A stretch of 7,230 nt of DNA from M55B174 sp964618065 (GCA_964618065.1 CAZTZK010000006.1:1-7230), one strand, 5' to 3'. Counted from the stretch's first letter, positions 1 to 6,583 are shown. The notes: a model not told the origin generated them from the sequence alone. A program made the numbers and translations.

Positions 1-25
1 GATGATTGGATTAAATAATCAAATT

Positions 26-85
26 TTATTTTTTCAAAGCTGTACCAATAGCTACAGCTAGTTCTTCTTTAAAACTATCTAATAT
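26..85 (-). pseudogene. Orphan C-terminal coding tail, possibly PilM-like
   Basis: Read on the minus strand, this piece encodes ILDSFKEELAVAIGTALKK followed by TAA. An in-frame TAG lies immediately upstream (86-88), and there is no start codon. The peptide is protein-like, and 'LAVAIGTALKK' resembles the 'FAVAIGLALR' ending of the type IV pilus assembly ATPase-like protein PilM. That resemblance is from memory. The pilin and peptidase genes in the same window make a pilus gene remnant plausible, but chance similarity over 19 residues cannot be excluded. The other two frames upstream also close quickly, so a single frameshift does not restore a long gene. Confidence 0.3.
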
Positions 86-221
86 CTAATTTAGATAAAT
101 AGACTAAATTTATTATATAACAATGATATCTTGAAGCAAGCAGTACTATCAAAAAAATCAAGTATGAAACTTTTCCATTGCTTAATTCTTAATCTAAAAA
201 TTATTCTATTTTCAAAACACC

Positions 222-253
222 TTTCTAAAAATATTAAAATTCCTTTTTATAAT
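222..253 (+). promoter_or_regulatory. Possible promoter for DUF4446 gene and infB
   Basis: A perfect TATAAT lies at 248-253, followed by GGG and about 63 nt before the ATG at 317. The -35 side is poor: the best T-rich match (TTTCTA, 222-227) is 20 nt away. In such AT-rich DNA a TATAAT can occur by chance, so this is only a candidate. The alternative TTGAAA at 258-263 has no good -10 at 17-18 nt. Confidence 0.3.
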
Positions 254-316
254 GGGATTGAAAAATCTTTTTATTAGTGTTAGTCTCACCATAAGCATAA
301 AAAGGTAAAAAATGAG

Positions 317-784
317 ATGGAAAATAACTTTTTTTTATTTTTATTTCCAACGGGGATTTCTCTGTTAGCTTTAATTCTTGGAATTATCACTTTAGTGAAA
401 ATAAAAAAAATTGAGAAAAAACAAGAGAAAATGTTCTCCGGCAAAAAAGTTAAAAACTTAGAAAATTTGATTATGGAATTAGTTGAAAAAACAGATAATT
501 TGGATAAAGACATAGAAAACCTTTTCAGCGCCAGCAACCAAATTAACAAATTATCGCTTAAGGGAATAAGTAAAATAGGAATGGTTAGATTTAATCCATT
601 CGGAGAAAAGGGTCATAAAAGCTGTTTTGCTTTAGCCCTTCTAAACGGAAAGAAAAAAGGAATGGTATGTTCTACCCTAAGCACGGAAAGTGGAACTAAA
701 ATTTTTATTAAAAAAGTAGCTAACGGAAAATCTGACATTCAATTAACTGAAGAAGAAAAAAATGCTTTAAGAATGGCAAAGTAA
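317..784 (+). CDS. DUF4446-family membrane protein
   Basis: This is a 155-aa protein of unknown biochemical function. Residues about 4-28 form one hydrophobic transmembrane segment, followed by a Lys-rich stretch (29-48). A probable coiled coil or amphipathic helix covers about 30-80. The conserved C-terminal domain spans about 83-150: 'KIGMVRFNPFGEKG' (87-99), 'FALALLNG' (104-111), a Ser/Thr segment 'CSTLSTESGTKIFIK' and the ending 'NGKSDIQLTEEEKNAL'. This order matches my memory of DUF4446 proteins, which are common in Firmicutes and Patescibacteria. The soluble domain is probably cytoplasmic, given the positive residues after the membrane segment. The ATG at 317 is preceded by AAAGG (301-305), a usable ribosome site. 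The gene ends 43 nt before infB and is probably co-transcribed with it. No partner or substrate can be read from the sequence. Confidence 0.85.
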   Translation: MENNFFLFLFPTGISLLALILGIITLVKIKKIEKKQEKMFSGKKVKNLENLIMELVEKTDNLDKDIENLFSASNQINKLSLKGISKIGMVRFNPFGEKGHKSCFALALLNGKKKGMVCSTLSTESGTKIFIKKVANGKSDIQLTEEEKNALRMAK

Positions 785-827
785 TTTTTTCTTTAATCAA
801 AGCAATAAGTAAAAATATTATAAATTA

Positions 828-2642
828 GTGAATTTAGTGAATATGGTTGAAAAAATTTCTAAAATTGAAATACCTTCCGTTATAACAGTAAAAGATTTCG
901 CTAAGATTTTGGATAAGCCGGTTGCTGAAATAATAACAGTATTGTTAAAAAATGGTTTTTTAGCGGGAATAAATGAAACTTTGGATTTTGAAACAGCAGC
1001 TTTAATCGCTGATGAACTTGGATTTAAAGCAACCGAAGAAAAAATTGACGAAAAAAAAGTTGATATTGTCAGTCCGGAACAACTAGCAGAAATTTTAAAA
1101 CAAGAAAAAGAAAAAAATGAAAATCTTCAGCTCCGACCACCAATTGTAACTATTCTAGGGCATGTAGATCACGGCAAAACAACTTTGCTAGATACTATTC
1201 GCAAAACAAAGGTAGCGGAAAGCGAATCGGGAGGAATCACTCAAAATATCACTGCCTATCAAGTAGAAATAAAGAATCGTATCATTACTTTTGTTGATAC
1301 GCCAGGCCATGAAGCTTTTTCTAAAATGAGAGCTAGAGGAGAAGGCTTGGCAGACATTTCTGTTCTTATTGTTGCAGCTGATGACGGAGTAAGATCTCAA
1401 ACTAAAGAAGTTATTAAAAAACTTCAAAAAGACAAAGCGCCTATGATAGTTGCTATCAATAAAATTGACAAGCCTGAGGCTAATGTTGAAAAAGTTAAAA
1501 GACAATTAGCTGACGCTGGGGTTTTATTAGAAAAAAGAGGAGGGAAAATTCCGGTTGTTGAAATTTCTGCTAAAAATAAAATTAATATAGAAGAACTTTT
1601 AGAAACTATCCTTCTTTTGGCTGATATTCTTAAAATTACAGCCAATTGGAACAGAAAAGCTTTAGGAGTTATTCTTGAATCTCATTTAGATCAAAGAAAA
1701 GGAGCTATAGCAACTGCCATTATTAAAACTGGGGTTCTCCACGAAGGAGATACCATAATCGCTGGTGATTCAACCGGAACAGTACGTCAAATTTTAGATT
1801 TCAACAAAAAACGTATTATCAAAGCAAATCCCGGTTCTCCTATAACAATTATAGGTTTAGACAATGTTTGCCAGTCCGGATCAGTCCTTCAAGTAGAAGA
1901 AAGCAGAAGAGTTGCTAGGAAAAAAACAAGACGTTCCCGACTTGAGATGTCAAGTAATTTAGCAAATGAAAAAGTAAGCGTTAAGAGAATAAACGAATCC
2001 ATGGAAGAAAAAAATTTACCAAAGCTTAATATAATACTCAAAGTTGACGCTGGAGGGTCTTTAGAAGCAATTAAACAAATAATTGAAACCATACCTCAAG
2101 ATCAAGCAATTTTAAATGTTTTGTCTGAAAAAGTAGGTAATATCACAGAAGTAGATGTTCAATTAGCTATTGCTTCTGGGGCATCAATCTATGGATTTAA
2201 AGTAATAGCTCCCAGTTCAATTAGTCAGGCAGCTAAAAAAAATGGAGTAGAAATAAAAATTTCAAATGTTATTTACAAAATGGTAGATGAAATAAAAGAA
2301 CAATTATCTGATCTACTAGAGCCGGAAATTATTAGAACTGATCTAGGCCGAATGAAAGTATTGGCAATTTTTAGGACTGAAAAAAATAAAATGATAGTTG
2401 GAGGCAAAATAACTCAAGGGAAAGTAACCAAAGATTCATTGCTGGAAGTAAAAAGAGAGAAAGAAATTATCGGAAAAGGAAAAGTGAGCCAATTAAAACA
2501 TGAGCAAAAAAATGTTGCGGAGGGTCAAGAAGGAATGGAATATGGCTTAACTTATTTACCCTTGGGAAAAATGATAAAAATACAAGCAGGAGATATTCTC
2601 CAATTTTATTCTGAAGAAGAAAAGAAACGTAAAATAAAATAG
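828..2642 (+). CDS. infB: Translation initiation factor IF-2
   Basis: This GTPase brings fMet-tRNA to the 30S subunit and promotes 50S joining. Domains in order: IF2_N-type helical domain (about 14-70, 'PSVITVKDFAKIL'), a short charged linker (70-103), the G domain (about 105-272), domain II (about 275-360), the IF-2-specific domain 3 (about 395-490) and the tRNA-binding C-terminal beta-barrel (about 503-598). G motifs are complete: G1 GHVDHGKTT (111-119), T138 in switch I, G3 DTPGH (157-161), G4 NKID (211-214), G5 SAK (247-249). At 604 aa it is much shorter than the E. coli form (890 aa) because the long N-terminal extension is absent, as in many reduced genomes. Switch I reads GGITQNITAY instead of the usual GGITQHIGAY. 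The start is uncertain: GTG 828, GTG 837 and ATG 843 are all in frame and none has a clear Shine-Dalgarno. ATG 843 would give 599 aa. Confidence 0.98.
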   Translation: MNLVNMVEKISKIEIPSVITVKDFAKILDKPVAEIITVLLKNGFLAGINETLDFETAALIADELGFKATEEKIDEKKVDIVSPEQLAEILKQEKEKNENLQLRPPIVTILGHVDHGKTTLLDTIRKTKVAESESGGITQNITAYQVEIKNRIITFVDTPGHEAFSKMRARGEGLADISVLIVAADDGVRSQTKEVIKKLQKDKAPMIVAINKIDKPEANVEKVKRQLADAGVLLEKRGGKIPVVEISAKNKINIEELLETILLLADILKITANWNRKALGVILESHLDQRKGAIATAIIKTGVLHEGDTIIAGDSTGTVRQILDFNKKRIIKANPGSPITIIGLDNVCQSGSVLQVEESRRVARKKTRRSRLEMSSNLANEKVSVKRINESMEEKNLPKLNIILKVDAGGSLEAIKQIIETIPQDQAILNVLSEKVGNITEVDVQLAIASGASIYGFKVIAPSSISQAAKKNGVEIKISNVIYKMVDEIKEQLSDLLEPEIIRTDLGRMKVLAIFRTEKNKMIVGGKITQGKVTKDSLLEVKREKEIIGKGKVSQLKHEQKNVAEGQEGMEYGLTYLPLGKMIKIQAGDILQFYSEEEKKRKIK

Positions 2643-2702
2643 AAATCTAAAATTATTAATTTTCATCAAACACAAACCTCTTCCTAGATAACCCTTTTAA
2701 TG

Positions 2703-2776
2703 TCGGAGTGCCGGGATTTGAACCCGGGATCTCCTGCTCCCAAAGCAGGCGCGTTAAACCGCTACGCTACACTCCG
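2703..2776 (-). tRNA. tRNA-Pro (anticodon UGG)
   Basis: The minus strand folds into a full 74-nt cloverleaf. The acceptor stem CGGAGTG/CACTCCG pairs perfectly, the D stem is GCGT/ACGC with a GG in the loop, and the anticodon stem is CCTGC/GCAGG. The loop TTTGGGA gives anticodon TGG (2740-2742), the variable loop has 5 nt, and the T arm is CCGGG-TTCAAAT-CCCGG. The C1:G72 pair and discriminator A are bacterial proline tRNA features. CCA is not encoded (A is followed by CAT), so it must be added by a nucleotidyltransferase. The 5' end lies 15 nt after the ligA stop, so the tRNA may be cut from the ligA transcript. No strong terminator follows, only an A/T-only inverted repeat at 2649-2663. Confidence 0.97.
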
Positions 2777-2791
2777 TTTTATTCCTAAAAA

Positions 2792-4861
2792 TTATTTCAG
2801 AAAATTCTTTAATTCTCCCTCTCCAATAATTTTTATTCCTAACTTTTTCGCCTTTTCCAGCTTACTGCCAGGATTTTTACCAACTAGCAGAAAATCTGTT
2901 TTACTACTCACAGAATTACTAATTTTACCTCTCATTTCAATAATTCTTGCTTTAATCTCTTCTCGACTAAAATTTTCTAAAGTCCCAGTTACTACTAAAT
3001 TCTTATTCAGAAGACGAGAATTTCTTTTCTTCCTAGGAAGTTTTAATTCTAACCCTGCTTTATCTAATTTAGCAAGTAATTTTTTATTTTTTTTATCTCT
3101 CAAATAATTGAAGATACTTTCTACTATTTTTTCTCCTGCTCCTTCAATTAAACTCAATTTTTCTTTAGAAATATGACTTGCGATTTTTTGAAATTCGGCA
3201 ACACTTATTTTTTTCTTCTTTGGAAATAAATCGACCAAATATTCTGCTAAAATACGAGATGTCTCTTCGCCTAAATGCCTTATTCCTAAAGAATAAATAA
3301 AACGGTTTAAGTTTATTCTCTTGCTCGCTTCAATAGATTCTATAATATTTGTTGCTCTCTTATCTTTAAACTTATCTAATTCTTTTAAGGCGCCGGGGCT
3401 CAAAGAAAAAATATCTCCCGCATCTCCTATTAAAGCGTTTTCCATAAGCTGTTCTACAATTTTTTCTCCTAAACCTCTAATATCAAAAGCTTTTTTAGAA
3501 ACAAAATGAATAATTTTTTCTTGTCTTACTGAAAAACAATTTGGATTTAAGCAATAATAAGCAACTTCCTTTTTACCTTTACCTATCTTTCGTCTGCCTA
3601 CTCTTCCTTGACATTGGGGACAACGACTAGGCATCTTAAATTTTTTCTCCCTACCCGTTCTGAGATTTTTAATCACTTCAACAACTTGAGGGATAATGTC
3701 CCCCGCTTTTTGAATTACTACTGTGTCTCCAACGCGGACATCTAACCTTTTAATTTCATCCATATTGTGAAGAGTCGCTTTGGAAACAACAGAGCCAGCA
3801 ACCTTAACCGCTTTTAAATAAGCTACTGGCGTTAGCGCTCCCGTTCTTCCGACTTGCACTTTAATATCTCGCACCAAGGTAGTCACTCTCTCCGCTGGAA
3901 ATTTGTAAGCAATAGCAAAACGAGGAGATTTGCCGGTATATCCTAAAATATTTTGAATTTCCTTGTCATTAACTTTTATAACAATCCCATCTATTCCATA
4001 AATTTCCCGATCTTTAATTTTAGCAATTTTCTGAAAATATTCTTCTGCTTCAGCAATATTCTTGCATAGTTTATAATGCTGATTGACCTTAAATCCTAAT
4101 TCCTTCAATAGTTTTAATTCTTCAAGTTGAGTTTTAGGATCAGCGGATTCATTTATTGAGTTTAAATCATAAATAAAACTATCCAGGCGACGAGAGGCGG
4201 CAATTTTAGGATCCAGCTGGCGGATACTACCTGCTGCAGCATTTCTTGGATTGGCAAAAAGAGGCTCGCCTTTTTTCTTTCTCTCTTTATTAATTCTTTC
4301 TAATTCACTTTTAGCCAGCCAGCACTCTCCTTCTACATTCAAGGTTACTTTTTTTTCTAAAACAAGAGGGATACTTTCTATGGTCTTAACATTAGAAGTC
4401 ACATCTTCCCCTGTTCTTCCATCTCCTCTGGTGGCGCCATTTTCTAAAACTCCTTTTTTATAAAAAAGCACTAAATGAAGCCCGTCTATTTTAAGTTCAG
4501 CCGTATAATCAATTTTTTTTTCTACTTTTCCTTGCCCCCATTTTTTTTCTAGAAAACGAAGATTTTTTTCTTCCCAAGCTTCTAATTCTTGACGACTAAA
4601 GACATCGTCCAAACTCCATTGGCGAAATCTATGCTTTACTTTCTTAAATTTTTTCAAGGGTTTCCCTCCAATTCTTTCTGTCGGAGAATTAGGAACTTTA
4701 TACTGAGGATATTTTTCTTCCAATTTCTTAAGCTCTTGGCGTAAAGAAGTGTAAACTTCATCGGTTATTTCCGGTTTATCTAAAACATGATAGAGATAAC
4801 GATAACGCTCTATCTCTTCGCTCAATTTATGAATTCTATTTTTAGCTTCAATATTTTTCAT
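2792..4861 (-). CDS. ligA: NAD-dependent DNA ligase LigA
   Basis: LigA seals nicks in DNA using NAD+ during replication and repair. At 689 aa it has the full bacterial architecture. Domain Ia covers 1-70 (YLYHVLDKPEITDEVY, then SPTERIGG). The adenylation domain (about 70-325) has the lysine nucleophile in KIDG (K124), ATRGDG (143-148), NPRNAAAGS (204-212), DGIVIKV (291-297) and the 'YKFP' lysine (K320). The OB fold (about 326-410) has VGRTGALTPVA. A zinc finger uses C414, C417, C437 and C442. Helix-hairpin-helix repeats span about 455-605, and a BRCT domain about 612-689. 'RQWSLDDVF' (80-88) replaces the usual 'PMLSLDNVF', a variant I associate with CPR ligases. T38 stands where E. coli has the conserved Asp36. 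The ATG at 4861 has no visible Shine-Dalgarno. The gene starts 24 nt after the prepilin peptidase stop, so the two are probably one operon. Confidence 0.98.
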   Translation of the reverse strand: MKNIEAKNRIHKLSEEIERYRYLYHVLDKPEITDEVYTSLRQELKKLEEKYPQYKVPNSPTERIGGKPLKKFKKVKHRFRQWSLDDVFSRQELEAWEEKNLRFLEKKWGQGKVEKKIDYTAELKIDGLHLVLFYKKGVLENGATRGDGRTGEDVTSNVKTIESIPLVLEKKVTLNVEGECWLAKSELERINKERKKKGEPLFANPRNAAAGSIRQLDPKIAASRRLDSFIYDLNSINESADPKTQLEELKLLKELGFKVNQHYKLCKNIAEAEEYFQKIAKIKDREIYGIDGIVIKVNDKEIQNILGYTGKSPRFAIAYKFPAERVTTLVRDIKVQVGRTGALTPVAYLKAVKVAGSVVSKATLHNMDEIKRLDVRVGDTVVIQKAGDIIPQVVEVIKNLRTGREKKFKMPSRCPQCQGRVGRRKIGKGKKEVAYYCLNPNCFSVRQEKIIHFVSKKAFDIRGLGEKIVEQLMENALIGDAGDIFSLSPGALKELDKFKDKRATNIIESIEASKRINLNRFIYSLGIRHLGEETSRILAEYLVDLFPKKKKISVAEFQKIASHISKEKLSLIEGAGEKIVESIFNYLRDKKNKKLLAKLDKAGLELKLPRKKRNSRLLNKNLVVTGTLENFSREEIKARIIEMRGKISNSVSSKTDFLLVGKNPGSKLEKAKKLGIKIIGEGELKNFLK

Positions 4862-4885
4862 AAAGATGCAATCAAATTTTAAAAA

Positions 4886-5794
4886 TTATAGAATAATTTT
4901 CAAATACCAAGCAATAATTTGGTGACCAAAAATTAAGCCTATGTAAGTTCCCAAACAAAGGAAGGGACCGAAAGGAATTTCCGCTTTCATTTTTTTCTTC
5001 TTCAAAAGAACCAGTCCGATACCGACAACTGAGCCAATAAAATAAGCTACAGCAAGCCCTACTAGAATTAAGGGAAAACCTAAAATTAAACCCATAAAAA
5101 TTGCAAATTTGACATCTCCCCACCCCATCCATTTTTCTCGAGAAAAATAAACCAAACAGAAGAAAAAACCAGCGGCAATTAAGGCCCCTAAGAAACCACT
5201 AACCGTAGCAGAATTCAGGAATGCAGTAGAGACGGGTTCGGGGAATGCAGTAGAGACGGGTTTGAAACCCGTCTCTACTGCCGTTAAATCAAATATCAAA
5301 TTATATAAAACCGCCGCGATGCCTCCCCCTAAAACAAATATATTGGGAATTAAAAAATATTTTAAATCATAAACAAAAATTGCCACTAAAATACCGACTA
5401 TTGCAAAAATGCAGATTAATTGGACGACCCAGATAAAAACCTCCATCCAAAAACCACCAAAAATTGGGGAAGATAAAATATTAGCCTGGATGTTTTCAAA
5501 ATCCGTTTTTAATATCACAAAAACCAAAACCAACAAGGCCGTTGCTAATTCCACTAGAGGATACTGCCAACTAATTTTTCTGCCGCAATGCCGACAACGT
5601 CCTTTTAGCAAAAAAAAACTTAAAAGAGGGATATTATCGTACCAAGCAATTTTTTTACCACAGTAAGGACATCTAGAGCGTCTTCCCACTAATTTAGAAT
5701 TAATTTCCCCTGCCGTTTTATTCCTATAAATCATGACATTGACAGCTGAACCCCAAACAAGCCCAAATAAAAATAGCACCAAGATAAATAGCAT
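4886..5794 (-). CDS. pilD: Type IV prepilin peptidase / methyltransferase with repeat-derived insertion
   Basis: This membrane aspartyl protease cuts the leader from type IV prepilins at G|F and usually methylates the new N-terminus. At 302 aa it has the N-terminal segment GSAVNVMIYR (15-24), a zinc-type domain with two CxxC pairs (C42/C45, C67/C70) and about seven to eight membrane segments. The two catalytic aspartates are D143 (FVYDLKYFLIPN) and D227 in GWGDVKF (224-230). The 'IPFGPFL' motif follows (273-279). Substrates with the matching site are encoded just upstream (6108-7193). Residues about 171-195 (AVETGFKPVSTAF..EPVSTAF) are encoded by a GC-rich direct and inverted repeat and look like an in-frame insertion in the loop before the segment beginning FLGALIA. 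All catalytic motifs remain intact. There is no clear Shine-Dalgarno before the ATG at 5794. A likely promoter lies 26-54 nt upstream, and ligA follows after 24 nt. Confidence 0.95.
   Translation of the reverse strand: MLFILVLFLFGLVWGSAVNVMIYRNKTAGEINSKLVGRRSRCPYCGKKIAWYDNIPLLSFFLLKGRCRHCGRKISWQYPLVELATALLVLVFVILKTDFENIQANILSSPIFGGFWMEVFIWVVQLICIFAIVGILVAIFVYDLKYFLIPNIFVLGGGIAAVLYNLIFDLTAVETGFKPVSTAFPEPVSTAFLNSATVSGFLGALIAAGFFFCLVYFSREKWMGWGDVKFAIFMGLILGFPLILVGLAVAYFIGSVVGIGLVLLKKKKMKAEIPFGPFLCLGTYIGLIFGHQIIAWYLKIIL
5218..5264. repeat. 24-bp-period direct repeat inside pilD
   Basis: GGAATGCAGTAGAGACGGGTT occurs in two parts as near-identical units beginning at 5218 and 5242 (23 nt each, differing only in C versus T at 5239/5263). 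The period of 24 nt equals eight codons, so the duplication keeps frame and yields VSTAF twice (residues 180-184 and 188-192). The second unit is also the left arm of the palindrome at 5247-5281. It is visibly more GC-rich than the flanking gene. Confidence 0.9.
5247..5281. repeat. Perfect 35-nt palindrome (REP/MITE-like) inside pilD
   Basis: The arms GCAGTAGAGACGGGTTT (5247-5263) and its exact reverse complement (5265-5281) flank a single central G at 5264. This gives 17 paired bases with no mismatch. It resembles the dispersed 'GTAGAGACG...CGTCTCTAC' palindromes that I recall from cyanobacterial and CPR genomes; this is a recollection, not a search result. It is translated on the minus strand as AVETGFKPVSTA. 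In the pilD-ligA mRNA it would form a very stable hairpin. Confidence 0.85.
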
Positions 5795-5812
5795 ATTTTT
5801 TTTCTAAAAACT

Positions 5813-5835
5813 TAATCTAATTTTAGTTTAGATTA
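5813..5835. promoter_or_regulatory. Inverted repeat overlapping pilD -10 box (candidate operator)
   Basis: TAATCTAA (5813-5820) and TTAGATTA (5828-5835) are perfect 8-bp arms around a 7-nt centre. The arms surround and partly overlap the proposed -10 box (5820-5825). The geometry suits a dimeric repressor site, or a small hairpin near the mRNA 5' end. No regulator is encoded in the window, so function is inference. Confidence 0.35.
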
Positions 5836-5848
5836 GAATAAATAACAA
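5820..5848 (-). promoter_or_regulatory. Likely promoter for pilD-ligA-tRNA-Pro
   Basis: On the minus strand TTGTTA (5848-5843; 4/6 to TTGACA) is followed after exactly 17 nt by TAAAAT (5825-5820; 5/6 to TATAAT). Transcription would start near 5812, leaving a leader of roughly 18 nt before the ATG at 5794. The pilin terminator upstream (6038-6081) supports the need for a separate promoter here. A-T richness raises the chance of false matches. Confidence 0.45.
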
Positions 5849-6037
5849 TACAGTGCTTTCGTGCTTGGTATTTTGAAAAATTCAGATAAATCGGGAAGAG
5901 TTTGAAATGTTTCTGAACTTATTTACCCAGAAATTTTCTAAAATTATTTTTTCTCTCAAGATTAAATCAGTAAATTTGTTAAATCTATTTTTAAAGATAA
6001 TAGAAACAAGAAAAAAATATCCGAAATTCTAAATAAA
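5849..6037. other. Non-coding spacer between pilin terminator and pilD promoter
   Basis: The whole pilin 1-pilD gap is 313 bp (5795-6107). Apart from the promoter, inverted repeat and terminator listed separately, this stretch has no open frame of note and no RNA gene that I can recognise. It contains a weak 6-bp inverted repeat TTTCTG/CAGAAA (5910-5915, 5928-5933). A segment at 5871-5900 resembles 6620-6649 in the gap before pilin 1. Confidence 0.5.
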
Positions 6038-6081
6038 AATCAAAGAGGAATTTTTTCTTAAGAAAAAATTCCTCTTTGATT
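6038..6081 (-). terminator. Perfect 44-bp palindromic terminator after the pilin genes
   Basis: The sequence is a perfect palindrome centred on CTTAAG (6057-6062), with 22-bp arms, including AAAGAGGAATTTTTTC. It starts 27 nt after the pilin 1 stop. On the minus strand the hairpin is followed by TTTTTATTT, the U-run expected for an intrinsic terminator. The stem is AT-rich but long. It should insulate the pilin transcript from pilD-ligA. Only A residues follow on the plus strand, so it is not a good terminator in that direction. Confidence 0.8.
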
Positions 6082-6107
6082 AATTTTGTTAAAATAATTC
6101 AGTAAGA

Positions 6108-6566
6108 TCAATTAATTGTTACGCACCCGTCAGAGTCAGAAATAGTGCAATAACAAATTCCATTTTTGCACTCAAACTCACCTTTAGAAAAACCGGTTGC
6201 TTTTAAATAATAGTTTACTGTACTTGTCCTCTCAGTAGATTCATCATAACTACAACTGGAGCATATGTCTGGTTTACCGGGAACCCTTTCAAGATAAATT
6301 TCTATATCGCTTTGTCCGGAAGGAATACATTGTAAACTAGTACCTGTCCCAAAATCATAAGGATCAACACTGGCACAACCATCCGAGGCTGCCATTTCTA
6401 AAGCTTTCATAATTGTCTCCATATCAGTTTTCATTTTAGTAGCTACTGCTTTTTTCCTCGCCCGGGCAACCGCAAATAGAACAATAGTTGCCAAAAGCCC
6501 TATAATAGCAACTACAATTAACATTTCAATCAAGGTGAAACCTCTTTTTTTAACTCTAATTTCCAT
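6108..6566 (-). CDS. Type IV pilin-like protein 1 (8 Cys)
   Basis: This is a 152-aa prepilin, probably a structural or minor subunit of a surface pilus. The short basic leader MEIRVKKRG ends at G9. The predicted peptidase cut is G9|F10, with the conserved Glu at +5 (E14), followed by the hydrophobic assembly helix (10-34) 'FTLIEMLIVVAIIGLLATIV'. The amphipathic part continues through RARKKAVATKMK (35-46). The head (about 60-152) has eight cysteines (C64, C80, C102, C105, C133, C138, C140, C148), including the ending CKNGICYC...DGC shared with the next pilin. 'YLERVPGKPD' (91-100) is also shared in form. The ATG at 6566 is fixed by an in-frame TAA six bases upstream. AAAGGAG lies 17 nt upstream, an unusually long spacing. 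It ends in TGA and is followed by a strong terminator. Confidence 0.93.
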   Translation of the reverse strand: MEIRVKKRGFTLIEMLIVVAIIGLLATIVLFAVARARKKAVATKMKTDMETIMKALEMAASDGCASVDPYDFGTGTSLQCIPSGQSDIEIYLERVPGKPDICSSCSYDESTERTSTVNYYLKATGFSKGEFECKNGICYCTISDSDGCVTIN

Positions 6567-6583
6567 ATTTTAAAAAATATTTT

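Larger units (their letters stand above)
1..316. other. Gene-poor AT-rich left flank
   Basis: No intact coding region is visible on either strand before the gene that starts at 317. The stretch holds a short minus-strand coding tail (26-85), a small inverted repeat ATCTAA-T-TTAGAT (84-96), a minus-strand TATAAT-like box (112-117) and a plus-strand TATAAT (248-253). Stops are frequent in all frames. It probably combines the decayed end of a neighbouring gene with the 5' regulatory region of the DUF4446 gene and infB. Confidence 0.5.

Noticed and set aside
258..286. Promoter TTGAAA with a box near 281
   Set aside because: The -10 candidate TAGTCT matches at only 3 of 6 positions.
1188..1645. 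Minus-strand open frames opposite infB
   Set aside because: They mirror the conserved GTPase domain and have no protein-like motifs.
2649..2663. Terminator for infB or for the tRNA
   Set aside because: The inverted repeat AAAATTA-T-TAATTTT is 7 bp of only A/T pairs and has no useful U-run. It is too weak to call.
2700..3107. Plus-strand open frame starting MSECRDLNPGSP
   Set aside because: It begins in the antisense of tRNA-Pro and continues antisense to ligA. 'CRDLNPG' is the familiar false translation of a tRNA T-arm.
4872..5132. Minus-strand open frame overlapping the end of pilD in another frame
   Set aside because: It lies entirely within the well-supported pilD frame, shows no family motif, and has a composition typical of a shifted frame.
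5218..5281. CRISPR-like array
   Set aside because: There are only two direct units with no unique spacer between them, and they are translated as part of pilD.
6108..6110. UGA recoded as glycine (as in some CPR lineages)
   Set aside because: TGA ends pilin 1 right after the conserved Cys tail and just before a strong terminator, which fits a normal stop.
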